NCBI GenBank assembly: GCA_031771865.1 | Contig: JASISA010000040.1 | Location: 1,364,001 to 1,428,000 of the forward strand | Direction: 5' to 3' | From: Nothophaeocryptopus gaeumannii | Taxonomy: Eukaryota > Ascomycota > Dothideomycetes > Mycosphaerellales > Mycosphaerellaceae | DNA length: 64,000 nucleotides | Part shown: in pieces, positions 13,326 to 24,800 of the stretch | Position numbering within the stretch: position 1 is the stretch's first letter | How the letters are laid out: each line of letters opens with the position of its first letter | Notes under the pieces: generated by a model | Seen by the model: only the letters and a program-made list of their open reading frames with translations | The model's database searches: none | What the model was told of the DNA's origin: nothing | Program-made: the position numbers and the translations under genes

Positions 13326-14504
13326 TTCTATAACGACCTCTATAAAGATATACTTACGCTAGACGATTAGAGTAAATTAAAGGAGATATTAAGGCTTCTT
13401 AAGCTACTTAAGATAGCGTTACTTAAGGTTCAAGGTAATAGCTAATACTTTAGTAGACTATAGCAATCGTTAATAGCTTTAGAGTTACTGCTAACGACCC
13501 TCGAGAAGGTAAAAGCTAACTATAAACACGCTACGAATACTTACTTTAAGGCTATAATTAACCTTAGCTAGAAGAAGCTCGATAAGTACTATTATCTTAG
13601 CGATCGAACGCCTACCTATTACGCTACTATAGTACTATATCCATCGCTTAAGATAAGCTAGTTCGAATAGTATTAGGGAGGTATAAAAGATAAGAATATA
13701 TAGCGTAAGAAGAAGGTAAAGACGAAGGGTAAATAACGATAATCGTAGTAGTAGAGCTATAACGATATCGATACGTCTATACTATAGATAGTAAAGGCAC
13801 GATACGCGATTAAAGAGCTCTATAGCGAGTATAAGATATGCTATCTACTAATAATAATAAGGCTAGCGATATATAAACGAGAGGTAGATAATTATATAGC
13901 GTCGTTAATACTTACTAACGTAGTACTATAAGACGACCTATAGCGATAGTTTACTAAGCCTCTTACGCTATATATAACTAGTAACGAGGTATTAAACGTC
14001 GTCTAATAGTAGCGTAATAATCGTAATCGATATCTACTACTATCGAGGCTAGTATTCGATCTACTAGCGATACTAGCGAGCTCTAGTATATATAAGCGCG
14101 AGTTTAGCTTAGCTAGCTACGTACTTAATAACGAGACGTAGTAGATAAAGATAGACTATACGTAGTTATACTAACTACTACGTAATTAGTTTAAGAACGA
14201 CCTAGTATTAAAGAGATATACGAAAGAGGTAGTAAGGGTACGAGATAACGACGCTAGTAGCGACGACGTGGATAGTAAGCTACTAAGCTTATATAAGGGT
14301 AGTAGCTAGTAGATAGACGTGTAAACGGACTATTAACAACACCTTCGCTAGGCTTCATTTTTCAACTTCCTTCCTATTTAGGTAAAGCGGCCAACGGAGA
14401 GGGCTCCGGTGGACGGCATGGCCAATGAGAGGCTCTCGTCCGGCCGGACGGACAGAGCCGCGCCAATAGGCCGGCAGGGCTGGCCACAGTGCCGTGGCCG
14501 GCCG

Positions 14505-14525
14505 ACCTGTCCATTGACCAGCTTG
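14505..14525 (-). repeat. Right terminal inverted repeat of hAT-1
   Basis: Inverted partner of 6291-6311. The same right end, base for base over more than 280 bp, is present again at 33560-33850, where it borders the F-box-like gene. Confidence 0.88.
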
Positions 14526-14533
14526 TTTTCGTT
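14526..14533. repeat. Target-site duplication of hAT-1, right copy
   Basis: TTTTCGTT, identical to 6283-6290. With one copy removed, the host codons read ESKRK then YWVTKED without a shift. Confidence 0.92.
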
Positions 14534-17405
14534 TGCTCTCATCTTGGGGCTGCTCACCAGAAACCATGAGGGGGATGATGATGCCCGGATAGTGATCCAT
14601 GACTGCGGTGCTCGGCGCGAGAAGTCCTGCAGGTTGGTATACTTCTTTCCCTTCGATGATCTCCGGACCTCTGAAACACGCATCCAGAGCATAGTTGAGC
14701 AAGGCTGTGTCCGTTTTTCCCAGCCCCGCATCGGCCTTGTCAAATCCTCCGTGAGTCGGCAGCTTGGGTATCTGGTCGAGCAGCTGCTTAAGCTCCGGAT
14801 TGGTCTTGACGGCATTTGGCAAGCTCATCTCTGCTCCTGATCGACTTTGCATGTACAAGGCACCAGTGAGCTGGTGTGGCAAGAATGTCCGCCGCAGTGC
14901 TGGTTGGCCGTTGTTTTCAAAGACTCTTAGTGCGTAGTACTTGACGTCCGATGCTCGTGCATGATCGGCAACGGGAACGGCTTGCAAGATCTTGATAGCC
15001 TGGTCCACACGTGGTCCTCTCTGCGCACTATGTCCTCCCTCGAGCGTTCGCGCTTGATGTTGCAGCGTCTCTAGGCTCCAGTCACCTTCCTGTGAACTGT
15101 TAGTGGGTGCAACTTTAGATTAATCCGGGTAGAAAAATACCGCATTCTGCCCCTTCCTCCCAAGTTCACGGTCATTTCTCTCTAAGAAAGCCTTCGTATC
15201 TCCCTTGAGTGTCTCGTCCGCGAGTCCAGACACTACCCGATCATGTTTGCAACCGTTGGTTATAGGCGGCATGTATTTTTTATAGGTTGACCTAATGACC
15301 TTGTCCTGCATCTCGAGCAACTCTTTGCTCCCGGCCTGAGAGTCTGCCGCCTCGATGCTGCCGTAGTATTTCGCCTTGAGTTCATTGTCGATTTTAATAT
15401 CTTTGCTGAAGTGGATTCTGACCGGTAGTGGGACTGGTCTGATGCCTGCTGACGTTGCCGCTACCATGTCTTTGAAGTCTTCAATCTTCTTCGTAAGTTC
15501 CGCGGATGGCGCCCAAGAATGAGGCGCAAATCCGCTCAAGGGTTGCTTGACTACCAAGACTCTTCTCTTTTGCGGTTTCTCATGTCCATCGCTTACGTGC
15601 TCGCCCTGTACCGCTAGAACTCCTGGCTGTGTTTGGCTATCTGGCTGGCCAGGGGAGTCGCCAGCGATGTCTGTTGAGTGTTCGGATTGTTTAACAGTTT
15701 GCTCCTGCTCGACAATCTGTTCCTCGAGGACGATGACCGTCTCCTCGAAAACATGAGGCGTCTCCCAGTCAATCTTATAGGAGCTCTCATCTGGTCCCCA
15801 GAGATCCCAGAAGACACACATCTCAACAAGCTCCTCAGACTGGTCCAGACATCTTATGAATTCACCCCAAAGCTCTGTATTTGCACCCATGTTCCGCCTA
15901 TAGCAAGGATCGTATTCGGAACTACCGGGAGCTTTGACGGTCAACGCAGTGATATCGCCCTTTGCTGAGTGGAGACGCAAGCAAGTTCGAAGACGATCTC
16001 TCCAAATACCTCCGTCGTCGTCGCCTGTTTCGTCACGAGGATCGTGAGCCTCGAAAAAGGTCTGCAGTGGCTTGTCCTTGATCATAGTGAACGCAGGTCC
16101 TCTCTTTTTGAGCTTAGCAAGCATCCCGACTATGTTGTGGTGGGAATCATCCAGTGCATCCTCTGTCGTCGCGAAAAACAGCCTCGCCCTCCTTGGCTTC
16201 TTCACAGACGGTGGCTTCTCGGCTTCCTTTTCCAATGCCGCATTGATTGTGGGAAGGGTAACCTCGTCATCCTCCCTCATCCATTGAGGCAGATTCACGT
16301 CTGTATACGCGACACGGACGAAGAGGTTGCCGCTCTGCCAAAGACTCTGTGCACCCCTGGCGAAGTGGGAGGGTTTGACTGTACGAGTAAGTATCCTAGA
16401 CCAGGCTCGCAGCATAGAGTGTGCGCGATGAAACATCTGGAATTCCGGTTGTGGATCCAGTGAGTGTTCCTAGACCGGTCCCGCTAGAGTATGCTTCTGC
16501 ATCTCGTCCCACGATAGAAGACCATCGATCCCATAAGTCCCACGCAAGCTCTCATACTCCATTTTCTGCTCTTCGACTGTTTTCTCGAAGAACGCTTTAG
16601 TCGCACGTGGTAGCCACTAGAGGATGAAAGCATGAGCAGTACTGTAGCCAGGTTTGTCTCGCTTTTCTTTGGGGATCCAAGAGCCCGTCGATCTCCACTC
16701 GGATGACGGAAATACTCCTGATGTGTCCTTGTCTCACATCTTGGCCAGACTGATCTGATTTGCTGTCATGAATTCATCGATATCGCGCCCTTCCTGTGCC
16801 CATGTTGTGCGCTCACGCAGTAGAATTTGACCTGCCGCTGGAAAGATTGTGGGCGTAGGCCTACCCAGATTCACGTAATATTTCAGTGCTCGCAGGAAAG
16901 GTGGGGCAAATGTGAACCTCCGGCCCTGAGACGAGTTTGGGAAGCCCGCATAAGCCTACACTTGGTGTTCGTTTCGATCAATCGTGTAGAGCTGTTTGTT
17001 CTTGAAGCCGTCCACATCTCGGGTCCGTATAGGTTCCTAATTCTTGACGCCTCTAGTGCTGTGGCGTGCTTGCGCCGAGCGGACTTTGGCCTGTTTGGCC
17101 TTACCCTTCTTGGCTGGTGCTTCCAGCTCAATCTCGTCTTCATCACCGCCCTCGGGCGATCTCTCTCTAACGGGCGTATCAGAATTAGATGCGAGAGTAT
17201 CGTCGTCGCTTGAGGTACCGTGCTCGCTCTGTAATGAGTGTAACTCTCCTTCCTTAGATTGAGAACCATTGCCGGATCGATCTAGTACTATCCCAGCTAG
17301 GACTCCATCCAAGACATTTCCCACAGCTTGAACGCGCGCGAGGGTGATAGTGTTCGATGTAGATGCATAGTGGCTTGAGCGGAGTACGATCCTCGGCGGC
17401 GCCAT
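14526..17405 (-). pseudogene. SNF2-like ATPase gene, 5' half (upstream of hAT insertion)
   Basis: N-terminal part of a protein that would have been about 1,700 aa with the 3' half at 3761-6290. I take the start at 17405 (MAPPRIVLRSS); another in-frame ATG is at 17459. Exon 1 is 17405-15141, then a 51-nt intron (branch CACTAAC, acceptor TTCACAG) and exon 2 15089-14526. Exon 2 holds FLPHQLTGALYM (Q-motif-like), Walker A in FDKADAGLGKTDTALLNYAL and motif Ia in GLLAPSTAVMDHY, all at SNF2_N positions. Exon 1 is mostly charged and family-unknown. It is broken by five in-frame stops near 17035, 16955, 16735, 16620 and 16470. Four are TAG consistent with CAG and one is TGA consistent with CGA, so all are C-to-T on the coding strand. 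Between them the protein stays coherent, so the loss is recent. Confidence 0.75.
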
Positions 17406-17790
17406 TGTTGTATGGCAGCTGCGGAGCGGCGGTAACGCAGAGTACCTGGTCGGCGGCAAGGCTGTGGTATAATGCGCCGCAGCGCCGTGATGTTCTTAAG
17501 CGGAACGTGGTGTGTAGGTGTATGCTTGGTGCGGAACTCGAGGGGGTTCGTGAAGGTAATGCAGAGGTTGAAGATGAGACGAGGATAAAGTCTTGAAGTC
17601 TCCCCGCTTATCAAAAATGACAATACGTGCAACGCATGTGACTGTCGCAAGTAATGTGCAAGGTTCATGTGCGTTTGCCGTGAAGGGAGATTTCAACTGG
17701 CCAATCACAGGCACTATCGCAAATTAGGGTTTGATAGGGCTGCCTGCACTCTCCAAACACCTGCACCCATTAGATACGAATAACCTAATG
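17406..17790. other. 5' flank of the SNF2-like gene, up to the repeat boundary
   Basis: GC-balanced unique sequence that should contain the promoter of the disrupted gene. At about 17790 composition changes sharply to AT-rich, TpA-rich DNA, which marks the edge of the repeat block. Short frames here have no recognisable product. Confidence 0.5.
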
Positions 17791-18386
17791 CCAGAGCCTT
17801 AATAGCAAGAGGAGGTTATAATATCCACTATAGTATACTTTAGTCGTACGCTTAGTATAAGTACTCTACTAGTCTTTACTATATTTAATATTAACTACTT
17901 ATTAGTAGTAGCGCTATAAAAGATAGTAGAAATGTAGGTTATAAGGAACAAATAGCTAATTCGATAATCGAAGACTCGGGTAATACGATAATACCTTCAA
18001 CTCCTTCTAGTACGCTAATAACGGGTATTTAGGCTATAGCTCTAGTATAGTAAGCTAATAACGAGTACTTAAACTAGTCTAACCTACGTTTACCTCTAAA
18101 AGTACCTATACTATTACTAGCGAAGGAGCTAGAATAGTCTATATTATAGCCTTAAGGTATTAATACATATATAAAAATCTACTAAGTACTATTATTACTA
18201 TTATTCTAGTAGCTAGTAGTAATACGTATATCTTCCTTAATATATAAGAGGCTTCTATAGATCTTAGAAGACTAAATAAAGCTAAGCTTAGTAAGCTTTC
18301 TAGCTAGTAAGCTATATCGTAAAGGCTACTTAGAGATTTACGAGATTTATCTAGTACTATCTTATAGTATACTTAAGATCTTTAGT
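17791..18386. other. Unassigned RIP-like AT-rich sequence
   Basis: About 600 bp almost without CpA or TpG, with stops in all frames. The composition says it was once a repeat, but I recognise no domain and no matching copy elsewhere in the window. Confidence 0.45.
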
Positions 18387-18720
18387 TATACTTTTATTAG
18401 AGTTTAGATTTTAATTTTAATTTAATTATATTTTAATAATTGAAAAAAGATAATAGAAAGATAATAGAAAGATTCTAAAAAGATTCTAAAAAGATTCTAA
18501 AAAAATTATATACTTTTATTAGAGTTTAGATTTTAATTTTAATTTAATTATATTTTAATAATTGAAAAAAGATAATAGAAAGATAATAGAAAGATTCTAA
18601 AAAGATTCTAAAAAGATTCTAAAAAAATTATATACTTTTATTAGAGTTTAGATTTTAATTTTAATTTAATTATATTTTAATAATTGAAAAAAGATAATAA
18701 AAAGATAATTTAAATAGAAA
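18387..18720. repeat. 122-123 bp tandem repeat, almost three units
   Basis: Units start at 18387, 18509 and 18632, each opening TATACTTTTATTAGAGTTTA and passing TTAATAATTGAAAAAAGATA. Units 1 and 2 end in runs of AGATTCTAAAA; the third loses similarity after GAAAAAAGATAATA. Degenerate GATAATAAAAA-like purine-rich sequence continues to about 18840. The units are nearly identical, so the amplification is younger than most RIP in the area. No coding potential. Confidence 0.85.
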
Positions 18721-18999
18721 GATAATAGAAGATAATAAAAAGATTAATAGAAAGATAATAAAAAGATAATAGAAAGATAATTAAAAGATAGCTAAAAGAT
18801 AATTTAAAAATAATTTAAAAATAGTTTAAAGATAATCTAAAGTTATACTATATTAACTAAAAATTTATTTACTTCTATTTTATTTTATTTTATTTTATCC
18901 TTTTTAGTATTTATACTTATCTCTTCTAAAGTATAACTTAGAAGTTCCTAGCTAGATCTAGTCTCTTCTAGATAATAATATAGTTTAGATAATATAACG
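18721..18999. other. Purine-rich AT sequence before the pogo element
   Basis: Degenerate continuation of the tandem repeat (GATAATAG/AAAAGATAAT words) to about 18840, then unassigned AT-rich sequence up to the pogo TIR. No gene seen. Confidence 0.4.
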
Positions 19000-19060
19000 T
19001 ATTCTACTACTAAGCTAGATATACTACTAAGCTAGATAAAATTTCTTAGTATAACTAACT
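19000..19060 (+). repeat. Left TIR of pogo copy A
   Basis: About 60 bp, containing the word CTACTAAGCTAGATA twice in tandem. Its inverted partner is 20782-20842. Confidence 0.85.
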
Positions 19061-20781
19061 AGTATTATAGATTATTTATTTTTATTACTATTAAATAGAG
19101 AACCTATATATATTATACTCTTATTAGATTTAGAAGACCCCTCTATATCCTTTTAGTATATTCGAGTATTATACTTAGTCCCTCTATAGCTACTATACTA
19201 CTATATAGCTAGCTAGGCCTATTTAAGACTAACTAACCTACGACTCTTCTTTAACTACTAAGTAGCTATAGATACTTTAGTAGCTACCTTAGCTAACCCT
19301 ATACTATATTCTATTATACTCCTATACTAAATCCGCTTCCTCTTACGTACTTTTCGCTTTATTATTATATCTAATTACTATTTAAGCTCGCTAATACAGG
19401 TAGCTAAAAGCGTATTCTAATATAGTATTACTTTAGTACCTTTTATAAGCTAGGAGAAGCTATTTTAGGCTATTATAGGAGACTAAGTAATAGTATTATT
19501 AATAAGCCTAGATTGTAACCTAAACTCTTACGTATTACTTAGAGTCTTAGACTACTATAGTATCTCTTAGAGTAGTAGTCCTAGTAGGGTATATAGGCGT
19601 ACGTCAAGGTAGTTAATAACTACCTACGCGTTTATAGGGACTAAACCTAAAGCCTTAAAGGCCTTCTAGTATATCTACTCTATAAATACGTTAAAAACGC
19701 GTCTTTAAAGGCTAGAAGGAATATTTCTTTATCGATATAGAAGACGCGCTAATGCGCTAAGTCCTAGATATATTAGGAGTATTTTAGCTTTAGTAGTAAG
19801 AAATAGACTATATCTAGAGGCTATAGGATATACGACGAATATAATAGTATATAGAGCGTAAGGATCTTATATTCTAGATAGTAATCCTTAAAGGCCTAGT
19901 TAAGATAGCTCTCGTAACTATCTAAAACAAGTAGCCTATAGACGCTAATCTAACGCGCTTTTATATATGTATTAAAGTACTTTAACTACTTAAGCCTAAG
20001 CACGTTATTTATCTATCTATTCTTAGAGACTAAGAGCTTCTAACTACATAGTATTTCTACCTCCTCGTACTATATAGAGATATAAACACGGCCCTTATAG
20101 ATAATAAAGAGTAGGATTGTATATCTAGTAGTACAAATACTCTAGATTACTATTACCTATTTATAGTTACTAGGCTAAATAAGCTAAGAACAAGTATATC
20201 TCTCTAAACTAGTAACTACTTTTATAGATCTAATAATACCTATCTAAAAGCCTATCTTATTAAAGTTGTAGGTATTATAGTCGTGGATACTATACTTAGC
20301 TTTAGTATCCTTAATAAGCTTAAACTACACGTTAATTACCTTAGGATCTTCCTAGAGTATTCTCTAGTAGTCCTTTACTTAGTTAAAGGCTATTTTAAGC
20401 TTATCTAAGCGTATTATAAATCTCTCTACCTAGTTCTTACTAACTAGCTATCCGCCTTGTATACTAAGTAGTTTATCTACTATATCTACTACCTTATATA
20501 AGCGAGGCGCAAATCCTCGTAAATTAAGGTTAAGAATATATTAGACAATTGTCTACTCTTTAGTCGTAGTAAGCTTATAGTATATATTGCAGCTATGTAG
20601 GTAATAAGTAATTCCGTAGTATTAGGTAGTTAGTATCGAATTGGGTACGCTATATACTCTAGCTACGCCTTAGAGGCTTCGAAATTAACCTTAGTAGTAG
20701 GTAGAGAGGGTAAGAATAATTCTACCTTCTTAATTAGATAATTCTATATCTTATTATAAAGATATTATACTTTAATAAAGA

Positions 20782-20842
20782 AGTTAGTTGTACTAAGAAA
20801 TTTTATCTAGCTTAGTAGTATATCTAGCTTAGTAGTAGAATA
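20782..20842 (-). repeat. Right TIR of pogo copy A
   Basis: Reverse complement matches 19000-19060 with a single C/T difference, itself a RIP-type transition. Confidence 0.85.
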
Positions 20843-21878
20843 TATTATATATTATACTCTTGTTAGATTTAGAAGACTCTTCTATATCCTTTTAGTATAT
20901 TTAAGTATTATACCTAATCCCTCTATAGCTACTATACTACTATATAGCTAGCTAGGCCTATTTAAGACTAACTAACCTACGACTCTTCTTTAACTACTAA
21001 GTAGCTATAGATACTTTAGTAGCTACCTTAGCTAACTCTATACTATACTCTATTATACCCCTATACTAGATCTACTTCCTCTTACGTACTTTTTACTTTA
21101 TTATTACATCTAATTACTATTTAAGCTTACTAATATAAGTAGCTAAAAGCGTATTTTAATATAGTATTACTTTAGTATCTTATATAAGCTAGGAGAAGCT
21201 ATTTTAGGCTATTATAGGAGACTAAGTAATAGTATTATTAATAAGCCTAGACTAAGACCTAAGCTCGTATATATTACTTAGAGTCTTTAACTACTATTAT
21301 ATCTTATAGGGTAGTAGTCTAGGTAGAGTATATAAGTATATATTAAGGTAGTTAACGACTACCTACGTATTAATAGGGACTAGACCTAAAGCCTTAAAGG
21401 CCTTCTAGTATATCTACTCTATAAATACGTTAAAAACGCGTCTTTAAAGGCTAGAAGGAATATTTCTTTATTAATATAGAAGACGCACTAACGCGCTAAG
21501 TCCTAGATATATTACGAGTATTTTATCTTTAGAGGTATAAAATATACTAGATCTAGTAGCTATAGGATATATAATAAGTATACTAGTATACAGGGTATAT
21601 GTATCTTATATTCTAGATAGTAATCCTTAAAAGCTTAGTTAAGATAGCTCTTATAACTATCTAAAATAAGTAGCCTGTGGATACTAACCTAACGCGCTTT
21701 TATATATATATTAAAATACTTTAACTACTCTAGACTAAGCGTATTATTTATCTATCTATTTTTAGAGACTAAGAGCTTTTAATTATATAGTATATCTACC
21801 TCCTTATACTATATAGAGATATAAATATAGCCTTTATAGATAATAGAGAGTAGGATTATATATCTAGTAGTATAAATA

Positions 21879-24800
21879 ATACAAGAACTATCTAGCTTAG
21901 GGAGGTAGTATTACTAAAACCTTAGAATATACGGAACCTATTAAGGTAATACATGTATCTAAAGTATAGCTATACGCTACTATTAGTAGGTATATAGTTA
22001 GCGCTCGAAAATACTAATTCTTAGTATTAGAAGAAGAGAATTCTCTACTAAGTATAGCTAGTATATAAGGCTATACTACCTTAGGTATAGATAATAGACT
22101 AGAGCTATTTTAAGAGGTTACTAAAGAAACTACTATAGGTAGAGATATAGGGAGTATTAATCTAGCTTCCTACCTAACCTCCTAAGAGAAGGGGTATAGA
22201 GAGAAGAATATAGTAGTGAATAAGAACTAGTAGGGTCCCCTCTTACCTTAGGAGGCCCTAAAAGAGATTTAGAATAAGGTAGCTGAACTAATGCATTAGA
22301 GTTAATACTCCTCCCTCTAACTAGAGAGGGTAAACTAGATAATTCTAGATATAATTTACTTAACTATAGCGTAGACTACAAAGTATACTAACTAGGAAGC
22401 TACTCTAGAATCTATCTAATAGAGTATTATATAGATTTAGAAGAAGATAGAGTAGAGTCTAGGACTAAAGATAACCTAGGCTATAGTCGTAGCCTAATAG
22501 CTAGCCTAGCTATCTAGTATTAAAGTACAAAGGGCTACGTACTCCCTTAAGATTCACGTAGACAACGAAGCGACTAGGGCTAAGCTTAGGGATACTAAAG
22601 CTACCTAGATTATTTCGTATTTTACTATAGAAGGAGGGAACTAGGCACATGTAGTCGTAGTTAAGAAGGTCCCTAATAGACTAGTTCTTACGACTACGGA
22701 CGCTATAGTAAGGAACTGAATAGTAGTAGATACCTAAGGCCTAGGTAAGGTCTTAAAGGAGGCAAGAATAGCCTAGAAAACCTTCCTAGTCTAAGTCTAC
22801 TTTATTATAGTTATAGGAAACGACCTTACTATATAGTAGATCTAGTTAATTAAGGAAGATAACAAGTATAGAGGTTTAGGAGGCTAGTTAGGGTAGTAAA
22901 TAGGGCTAAGACTATTATACTAGAGTAAGGTTAAGGGTTAATCTAACGAGTAATATAGTAGGATTAACTACTAGCTAGTACCTAATAAACATATAACTAA
23001 TACTAAGTATACTATAGGTAAACGTACGGAAATTATACGCTACCTACTAGTAGTTACTTAATAATAGCTAGAAAGATATTCTTACTACCTAGGAGCTATA
23101 TACTAACCTAAGTAATAGAAGAATAGTTATATATCTAAAGTACTATACTATTATAGAGGAAGATAAAGATAGGAGAGTCGTATTCTACGTCTATAAGAAG
23201 TATAGCCTATCTAAATAGTCGTACTAGATTATAAGTAATTAGAAGATCCTCTATAATATCTATAACTAGGATACAAGGCTTATAGTAGAGGAGCTTTTAG
23301 AAGGTATTAAGGAACCGCGAGAACACGTTCTAGTTAGAGACTTCAATCTTTACTACTATTAGTAGAGAGGATCGTTAGTACTATAGGAGGATCTTAGAGT
23401 AAGAGAGCTATAAGAGGCGTATTAAGATACGCTATACCTAGCGATACTCCTAGGCCTTACTACCTAGAGAAAGATACTATAGTCCTAAACTAGGACGACG
23501 ATAGACCTTACTCTTATAGTAGAGGAGATATTAAAGAGAATAATAGTATATTAGCTAGGTAAGGAAGATATTATTTCTAATTATATTAGTATAGAGATAA
23601 CTATTAATATAGGGATATAGGAGGAGATAAGAATAAGATAGATATAGAAGAATACTAACTAGGAGGAGTTTAGAGAGACGCTCTAAAAGCTCCTACCTAT
23701 AGCTAAAGGGATAATAATAAAGAAGGATATAGATAGTACTATAAGTAATCTTAGTAATACTCTATAAAAGACAAGGGACCTTGTTATCTAGCGTAAAACA
23801 TATTAGCTACTAGATCTAAGGAGTGTACTAGTAGTACTATATACGATTTAGGAGGCTTAGTAGGTAAGATAGTATATATAATACCTCCGACTATCCGAAA
23901 GTTTATTTCTTAGTATTATTTATACCCTCTATCTCCTATACCTATATAGTTTAACACGTGATATATTAATAACGCTTTAACCGATTTGCTTCGTTCTTAG
24001 AATATAAGTACCTCTAATATATCTCTTGAGTACTACGTACTCGTAGTCGCGCTTTTCTTCGAACTTAGTATAGAACTAGAGGAAATCGGCTCTAAGCTTA
24101 GGAGGAGGCCTTAGGCTATTTAGTAACTTCTTACACGCGTCCAACGCCGTTTACTAACTATCTAGCTACTAGACCTTCTTTAATACCTTAGAGATAAACC
24201 CCGAACTAGCCGTCCTCCTATCGCGAGCCTAGGTAGCGCCCTATTACTTACTACGCGTATCGTAGCCTCTAAGTACCTAGGCGAATCTATCTACATCGTT
24301 ATTCCTTAAGAGATTCGTAAACGACGACGTCTTAGTAAACTCGATCCAAATATTTAGACTCCGAAGCGTTAGTAGATCTATAATATGCTCTATAACAAGG
24401 CCTATAATAAGGCAGATCCCTAACTAAAGTAGTAGGTACCTATTATAAGGAATAAAGTAATTAATAAGAATAAGCTTTTAGAAGAGTATTTAGAGGCAAG
24501 GAAACTATATTGTAGGATCGAGATACTAATCTACTATCGCATTAAGGCTATCTTTATATGCGCTAATAAAAAGATATAGGCATTTAGAGGCTTAGTAGAT
24601 TGTAGGGTTACTATACTCTAAGGAATAACTCCCTATAATAAAGTAGTACCTATTCGCTTCTTAAGGGAGGCCTAGGCTACTACTTGTAGTAATAACCTAT
24701 CTTTCGAGCGTCCTATCGTTATATAGGAAGTAGAAAGTACAGATTATAAAGGTCTATAAGATTAGGTAGATAATACTAATACCTAGGCTAAGAAGATAGT

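Larger units (their letters stand above)
6700..14325 (+). pseudogene. hAT transposase remnant, split by LINE-A
   Basis: Transposase of hAT-1 in two parts, about 6700-8098 and 13326-14325. Reading through TAG/TAA stops made by RIP, the first part gives FLGIYTYYFDKDYYLKIV, then YFIANNASNNDTTIEAI, the RNase-H-like core with the hAT Asp region, then YRLRYASYFINLVVKAI, where the family has a conserved Cys-His pair. The second part gives RYLLLSRLVFDLLAILASSS followed by REFSLAS, the hAT C-terminal dimerisation domain. Many stops, nearly all TAG/TAA at former CAG/CAA/TGG codons, leave no functional frame. The LINE splits the gene between the catalytic core and the dimerisation domain. Confidence 0.85.
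6291..14525 (+). mobile_element. hAT DNA transposon (hAT-1), RIP-mutated, carrying a nested LINE
   Basis: Element of 8,235 bp including a 5.2 kb nested LINE, so about 3.0 kb on its own. The left end is CAAGAAGGTCAATGGACAGGT (6291-6311) and the right end, reverse-complemented, is the same apart from two bases. Just inside both ends is the GC-rich 18-mer GTCCGGCCGGACGGACAG, at 6342-6359 and 14438-14455 in the same orientation, followed by CCAATAGG. The interior is AT-rich with almost no CpA or TpG, as expected after RIP, and codes for a decayed hAT transposase on the plus strand. It lies inside the SNF2-like gene. Confidence 0.93.
19000..20842 (-). mobile_element. pogo/Fot-like DNA transposon copy A, complete but RIP-mutated
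   Basis: Element of 1.84 kb bounded by inverted repeats of about 60 bp: 19000-19060 and the reverse complement of 20782-20842 agree at all but one base. A TA lies at each outer edge, fitting a TA target duplication. The minus strand, read through RIP stops, gives NFNKIGFQIGIISSTKVVTS (the first catalytic Asp region of pogo/Fot transposases), LVLDSYESYL and the LQPLDIVYF block that includes the second Asp. Length and structure agree with fungal Fot1/Pot2-like elements. No intact frame remains. Confidence 0.85.

Noticed and set aside
14409..14840. Plus-strand 143-codon gene starting in the hAT end
   Set aside because: Beyond the TIR it is antisense to SNF2 motif I coding sequence, so the open frame is probably chance here, although the same hAT start is noted for the F-box-like gene.
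18387..18720. CRISPR-like array
   Set aside because: Units are 122 bp, contiguous and without unique spacers; the host is a fungus.
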